Part shown: in pieces, positions 8,301-12,172 of the stretch
Layout of the letters: the number at the start of each line of letters is the position of its first letter
How positions within the stretch are numbered: the stretch's first letter is position 1
Origin: Hyphochytrium catenoides
Lineage: Eukaryota > Sar > Hyphochytriomycetes > Hyphochytriales > Hyphochytriaceae
NCBI GenBank assembly: GCA_900088475.1
Contig: FLMG01004707.1
Location: forward strand, 9,587-21,758
Length of the DNA stretch: 12,172 bases
Direction: 5' to 3'
Translations under genes and position numbers: made by a program
Notes under the pieces: model-generated
The model's input: the letters and a program-made list of their open reading frames with translations, nothing else
What the model was told of the DNA's origin: nothing
The model's database searches: none

Positions 8301-11300
8301 CCAGTCCAGCGAAGAACAGGGTCACTGTGCATGGTGAGGTTGAGTTGCGTGGAAATCAGTCATTAGATACCTAGGAGCAGTGATGGATGCAAGGAGAGAG
8401 GGATGGCGTGGCTGAACAACGTGAAAGAAAGAGAAGTAACGAAGATGACTGCTTGGCCAGCAACATCACCTAGAGGTAAAGAAAGAGGGATAATGTTCAG
8501 TCTACGAGGCGGATGTGCTCCAAGACATAACACTACTCAAAGGTCGGAGAAACGAGAAAAGTTATTGCACAGATCTCCTTCTTTCTGTGCTCTTCCATAT
8601 TCTCACTCGACCGCTCGTCTCTCTTACTCCTCCAACTTTCTCTCCGTATTATCTCTCCGTGTGCCATCAATCAGAGGCGCAGACCTCATTCGTGATATCG
8701 AGTGGGTCATCTTTGATGAGGTCCACTATGTTAATAACCCGGAGCGAGGAGTGGTCTGGGAGGAAGTTATTATCATGCTGCCCGAACATGCCAACATGAT
8801 CTTCCTCTCCGCCACTACACCGAATACCTTTGACTTCTCTGACTGGATTGGAAGGACAAAGAAGAAGAAGGTCTATGTTATCAATACTGAGAAGAGGCCG
8901 GTGCCATTGCAGCACTTTTTATATGCAGAAGGGGAGCTGTGCAAGGTACGAGAAGAGAATTCTGTTACCCCTTGTCATTCTTCCTTGTGTTAGCTGCTTG
9001 CCTTCGTCCTTACCTCCTTGTTCGCCTCTCTTCTGTTCGTCGGCTGACTGGTCCGTCCTCACTCATAGGAAAGACTTGAGACCACTGCTGCTTTTTAGCT
9101 TTTCTTTTTGCAACATCTATCCGCCTGTGGAGTCAGAGTCGCTTTAGTGAGTTCGTTTAAGCCACTCACCCACTTGCTTGTCTCGTATGAGAGCCACTGT
9201 TCATCTTCCAGTGCTTTGATATGGGTTTCTGGCCACTTTCAATACTGTCTTCTCCTGATAGCTTGGTCTAAACTTCGCTGTGCTTCTTGGGATTTAGATA
9301 ATGGACGAAAAGAATACCTTTTTAGAGACTGGTCACCGGAAGGCCACCAAGCTCCGAAGAGAGAAAGAAGAGAAGAACTCGGCTAAAGCGGGAGGAGGAA
9401 GAGGGGGCCCCAGTCGAGGGAGTGGAGGGCGAGGAGGAGGAGGTCGAGGTGGAGGAGACAGGGGTCAATGGTCTCAGCTGATCAAGCTGCTCGAGAAAGA
9501 GAAGCTTCTTCCAGTCGTTGTCTTTGCGTTTAGTAAGCGTCTTTGTGAAGAATGTGCCAACGGGCTCACCTCGGTAGACCTGACAACCGGAAAGGTAGGA
9601 CAGTGTACTGCATCCATATCACTCTCTGCCTACAAACATGTTTCAACGTCAAGTCCATATCTATCTCCTGCTCTGGCAAGTCTCTCTCATGATAAGTCCC
9701 TGAAGAATTTTTGCCGGTCCATACTCCCTCCTTGATGGTACTGAAATCAGCCGCTTGACCTGCCCTGCGGAACAGGAGAAAAGCGAGATCCACATCTTTT
9801 GTGAGGCTTCGTTTAGCCGGCTACAGGGATCCGATAGACATTTACCACAGGTAAACAAGGGGAACCAAAGGAGAAGAGCGAGCCCCACAAGCAGTGATAT
9901 GTGCTGAGCCAACAACGATGCAATTATAGGTCCTTAACATTAAGGAACTGCTGAAGAAGGGCGTAGGAGTGCATCATGGTGGTCTGCTCCCTATAGTTAA
10001 AGAAGTGGTGGAGATCTTGTTCTCCAGAGGTCTCGTGAAGGTGGTGCCCAGCTGTTACTTCATCAATCATCACTTCCACTGCCCTTCCTTCTTTGGTTCA
10101 CTGTTCGTTAGACGTCCCGTGGTATCCTTATCACGTCTTCATTTGCTCACTACTCTACGTTAGGTCACCTACCACTGGGCCATATTTTAGTCATTGCGCT
10201 CCTCTCCTCCCCTAGCTTCTTTTCCGTTAATCGCACTTTCCTTGCCTGTGACTTCGCCTGTGACTTCGCAGCCCGTGGCGATACACGTCACTTTTCTAAT
10301 CTATCTGCTGAACCTATAAGCTCTATCTCGGGCTCACGTCCTCCTACTACTCAGGTTCTCTTTGCTACCGAGACCTTTGCTATGGGTGTGAATATGCCTG
10401 CGCGAACAGTGGTCTTTAATGGCTATAGGAAGCACGATGGAAAAGACTTCCGGGACCTTCTGCCTTCAGAATATACCCAGGTTAGCAGACTATTCACTTT
10501 TCTGGTTCTGGCCTCCTGTTCTATCCTCTGTATAGTCTACACATCTCTCTTCCTGTATCTATTACCTCGAATGATATTTTTAGGGGATCTTATCTTGCGC
10601 TCTTCCTTCCCCGCCCCGCATCCTCTTGCACTCGCTTGTTGTCTAGATGGCTGGCCGAGCCGGACGACGAGGATTGGATACATTTGGCACCGTTATCACG
10701 TAGGTCTATGCCTCTACGTATCCCTTCTTTGAACCCCTATCTGGCTTGTTGCAGACTTGCTCTCTGGCATTCATCAGAGTATCCTCACCTACCGCGCGGC
10801 AGCGCACCACCTTGCAATTATTCGAGTGTGTCTCAGTATACTATCCGCTTTGAGAGACTGATGTCTTTTTCATTTCTCCACCTCTCTCACTGTGTGACCT
10901 CTATTGATATTTAGGACCTGCTTCGGTCCCATCCCTGACATTCAGAGCCTTCAGCAAATGATGGTCGGCTCCCACACCAAGCTGGAGAGCCAGTTCAGGC
11001 TGACCTATAATATGATTCTCAACTTGCTCAGAGGTAAGCAAGGAGGCAAGAATCTTCGTTGTCTTTGTCTAACTTAAAACTGTCTTTCTCGTACTACATC
11101 TCCGTTGCAGTTGAGGATATGAGTGTGGAAGACATGATCAAACGCTCCTTCTCCGAGTTCCACACCCAGCGGCTTTTGACCACACACAATTTGCCCTCGG
11201 TCATTGTTAGAGCCAAAAAACGGGTAAACAAGCCACTATAGAATCTCTGCTGACCCTAGGCGGCAGGGAATGGGCAATTGCTCAGTACATGGGCGAGCTT

Positions 11301-12172
11301 CTCAGCACAGCCGCCTCGTGTGTTGGTCTTTCTCTCCTTAGACCTCGTTCTCCCTTAATCACGCTTGGTGGTCTATGAGAGCTTGAATTCCCTTTTCGAT
11401 TACTAACGATATTATCGTTCAGTTGGATCGTCTTATAGCCTCGCCGCCGCCGTGCATCAAGGGAGGAGACCGTGCCATCCCTGAGTTCTATGAAGTTTCT
11501 AAGGAGGTTGAGGAGCTCAGTCTGACGGTCAACAGCCAGATGCTCCGTTCCCAATACGCTTCCAGCATTATGTGCCCAACGAGGACTCTGGTCATTACAG
11601 CCAAGTAAGTGAGATGGCTGCAGTTGGGACGGAAATCATGACCGTAGGCATCTTTTGGCTTGTTTGTTTTTTTGGGTGTATTGTGCTTTACCCGTCTGAC
11701 CGTTATGCCATTGCTAGAGGCTTGTTTAAATGCTTCGCTATGATCCTGAGGAGCAACTTTCCCGCGGGCTCCAGCTCTGATATGAGCCAGTTCTCGTTTA
11801 CTGCGCTCATACTGGCACCCGATCACTATTCCCCCTCTCCAGCCATCCTGAAAGCTCAACAACAGAAAGCAGCGGCTGCGGTATGTACTCAATCCCATCA
11901 CGGCGGACTGTATTTTGCTAGAGAGTCAGACCTTCTCCCCTTCCTTTGTGGGCATTGCTTACTCTCCCTTCTAGTGCAGTTATTTGTCTGGTGCAGTATA
12001 TCTGACCCAACACCCAGGCAAAACCCTCGCTTCAAGACAGTTTCCTCCGTAATCGGAGGACACAGGAGGGGCCACGCCTTGGTCCAGGCTCCGTTGGTTC
12101 AGTACTCGGTCGCAATTATATCGTTCTGCAGCTACCCATGAGCGCAGTAGTTACCATCTGCAAGTAAGACAA
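5379..12172 (+). CDS. SKIV2L: SKI2/SKIV2L RNA helicase, 23 exons, 3' end beyond window
   Basis: This is the ATP-driven 3'-5' RNA helicase of the cytoplasmic SKI complex (with Ski3/TTC37 and Ski8/WDR61), which feeds mRNA into the exosome. Exons: 5379-5478, 5544-5634, 5694-5784, 5917-6214, 6353-6456, 6560-6667, 6808-6950, 7072-7263, 7332-7463, 7554-7686, 7881-8002, 8116-8292, 8675-8945, 9298-9594, 9776-9850, 9930-10040, 10355-10480, 10647-10699, 10915-11033, 11111-11223, 11423-11604, 11718-11880, 12018-12163 (donor at 12164). Phases agree, giving about 1,115 codons; human is about 1,246. Motif I AHTSAGKT is at 486-493, [11 protein letters not shown] at 513-523, DEVH at 578-581, SAT at 609-611, MGVNMPART at 825-833 and [10 protein letters not shown] at 857-866. 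[17 protein letters not shown] begins the arch region. N-terminal SKI2 blocks ([24 protein letters not shown]) confirm exons 4-5. The chosen ATG is the first in frame after a stop and has A at -3; exons 1-3 and the exon 8 acceptor are least certain. Introns of 382, 352 and 314 bases (after exons 12, 13, 16) hold no recognisable gene. The C-terminal DSHCT domain is outside the window. Confidence 0.95.
7148..7213 (+). other. Acidic Asp/Glu tract in SKI2 exon 8
   Basis: Exon 8 encodes an almost uninterrupted acidic run (residues about 338-359, [16 protein letters not shown]), placed between the N-terminal SKI2 blocks and the helicase core. Human SKIV2L has a shorter acidic stretch (DEDENE) in the equivalent linker. 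The acidic frame is supported because it alone joins in phase to exon 9; the neighbouring frame is Lys/Arg-rich and hits a stop in exon 9. The run is probably disordered. Confidence 0.75.
9391..9465 (+). other. RGG/Gly-rich linker in SKI2 exon 14
   Basis: Residues about 686-710 are almost only Gly and Arg ([17 protein letters not shown]). They lie between the Lys/Glu-rich end of the first RecA-like domain segment and motif IV (PVVVFAFSK at 726-734). The frame is fixed by conserved sequence on both sides within one exon. RGG boxes commonly bind RNA and are arginine-methylation targets. In human SKIV2L this linker is variable and not a clear RGG box, so the insertion looks lineage-specific. Confidence 0.8.
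10244..10267 (+). repeat. 12-bp tandem duplication in a SKI2 intron
   Basis: GCCTGTGACTTC occurs twice in immediate succession inside the 314-base intron 10041-10354. It has no effect on coding sequence and is probably a slippage product. Confidence 0.7.

Noticed and set aside
8293-8674. Longest SKI2 intron as a host for a nested gene
   Set aside because: The frame open across it is only an extension of exon 13 upstream of its acceptor; no conserved block or RNA gene signal was found on either strand.
11488-11901. Minus-strand 137-codon frame
   Set aside because: Antisense to SKI2 exons 21-22; the plus strand carries the splice-compatible, in-phase coding exons.

Overview
This window is eukaryotic nuclear DNA. 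Every convincing coding segment is short and ends in a GT donor. Each resumes after 59-382 bases at an AG acceptor in matching phase, usually behind a pyrimidine-rich tract. I reconstructed three protein-coding genes by following conserved protein blocks across these introns. The proteins resemble animal orthologues closely, introns are small, and two sites resemble animal TISU/YY1 start elements. A compact-genome animal (for example an early-branching one) or a close unicellular relative is the best guess, but the sequence does not settle the lineage.

Layout. 1-856: upstream region of the first gene, GA-rich for about 170 bases, with possible fragments of another transcript and a near-TISU ATG at 532. 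857-3419 (+): complete eight-exon gene for a CEP44-like centriole/centrosome protein, 499 aa. 3420-3920: short convergent 3' region with an AATAAA for the plus strand. 3921-4356 (-): two-exon gene for PIG-Y, a small ER membrane subunit of the enzyme that starts GPI-anchor synthesis; neither exon alone shows the whole protein. 4357-5378: divergent intergenic region of about 1 kb, probably carrying promoters for PIGY and the next gene. It holds a second near-TISU ATG, an 84-codon open frame, an ATG-less open frame running into the next start, and a tRNA-like fragment. 5379 to the window end (+): 23 exons of the SKI2/SKIV2L RNA helicase, about 1,115 codons. All helicase motifs are present; the C-terminal part lies beyond the window.

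The three genes act in unrelated processes: centriole structure, GPI-anchor synthesis, and cytoplasmic 3'-5' RNA decay with the exosome. I see no operon-like logic, mobile element, CRISPR array or defence system, and no clearly undescribed biological system. The points most worth checking are the hidden PIGY gene, the two near-TISU elements placed far upstream of the main starts, the dual-frame acidic exon of SKI2, its RGG linker, and the unexplained open frames between 4804 and 5401.
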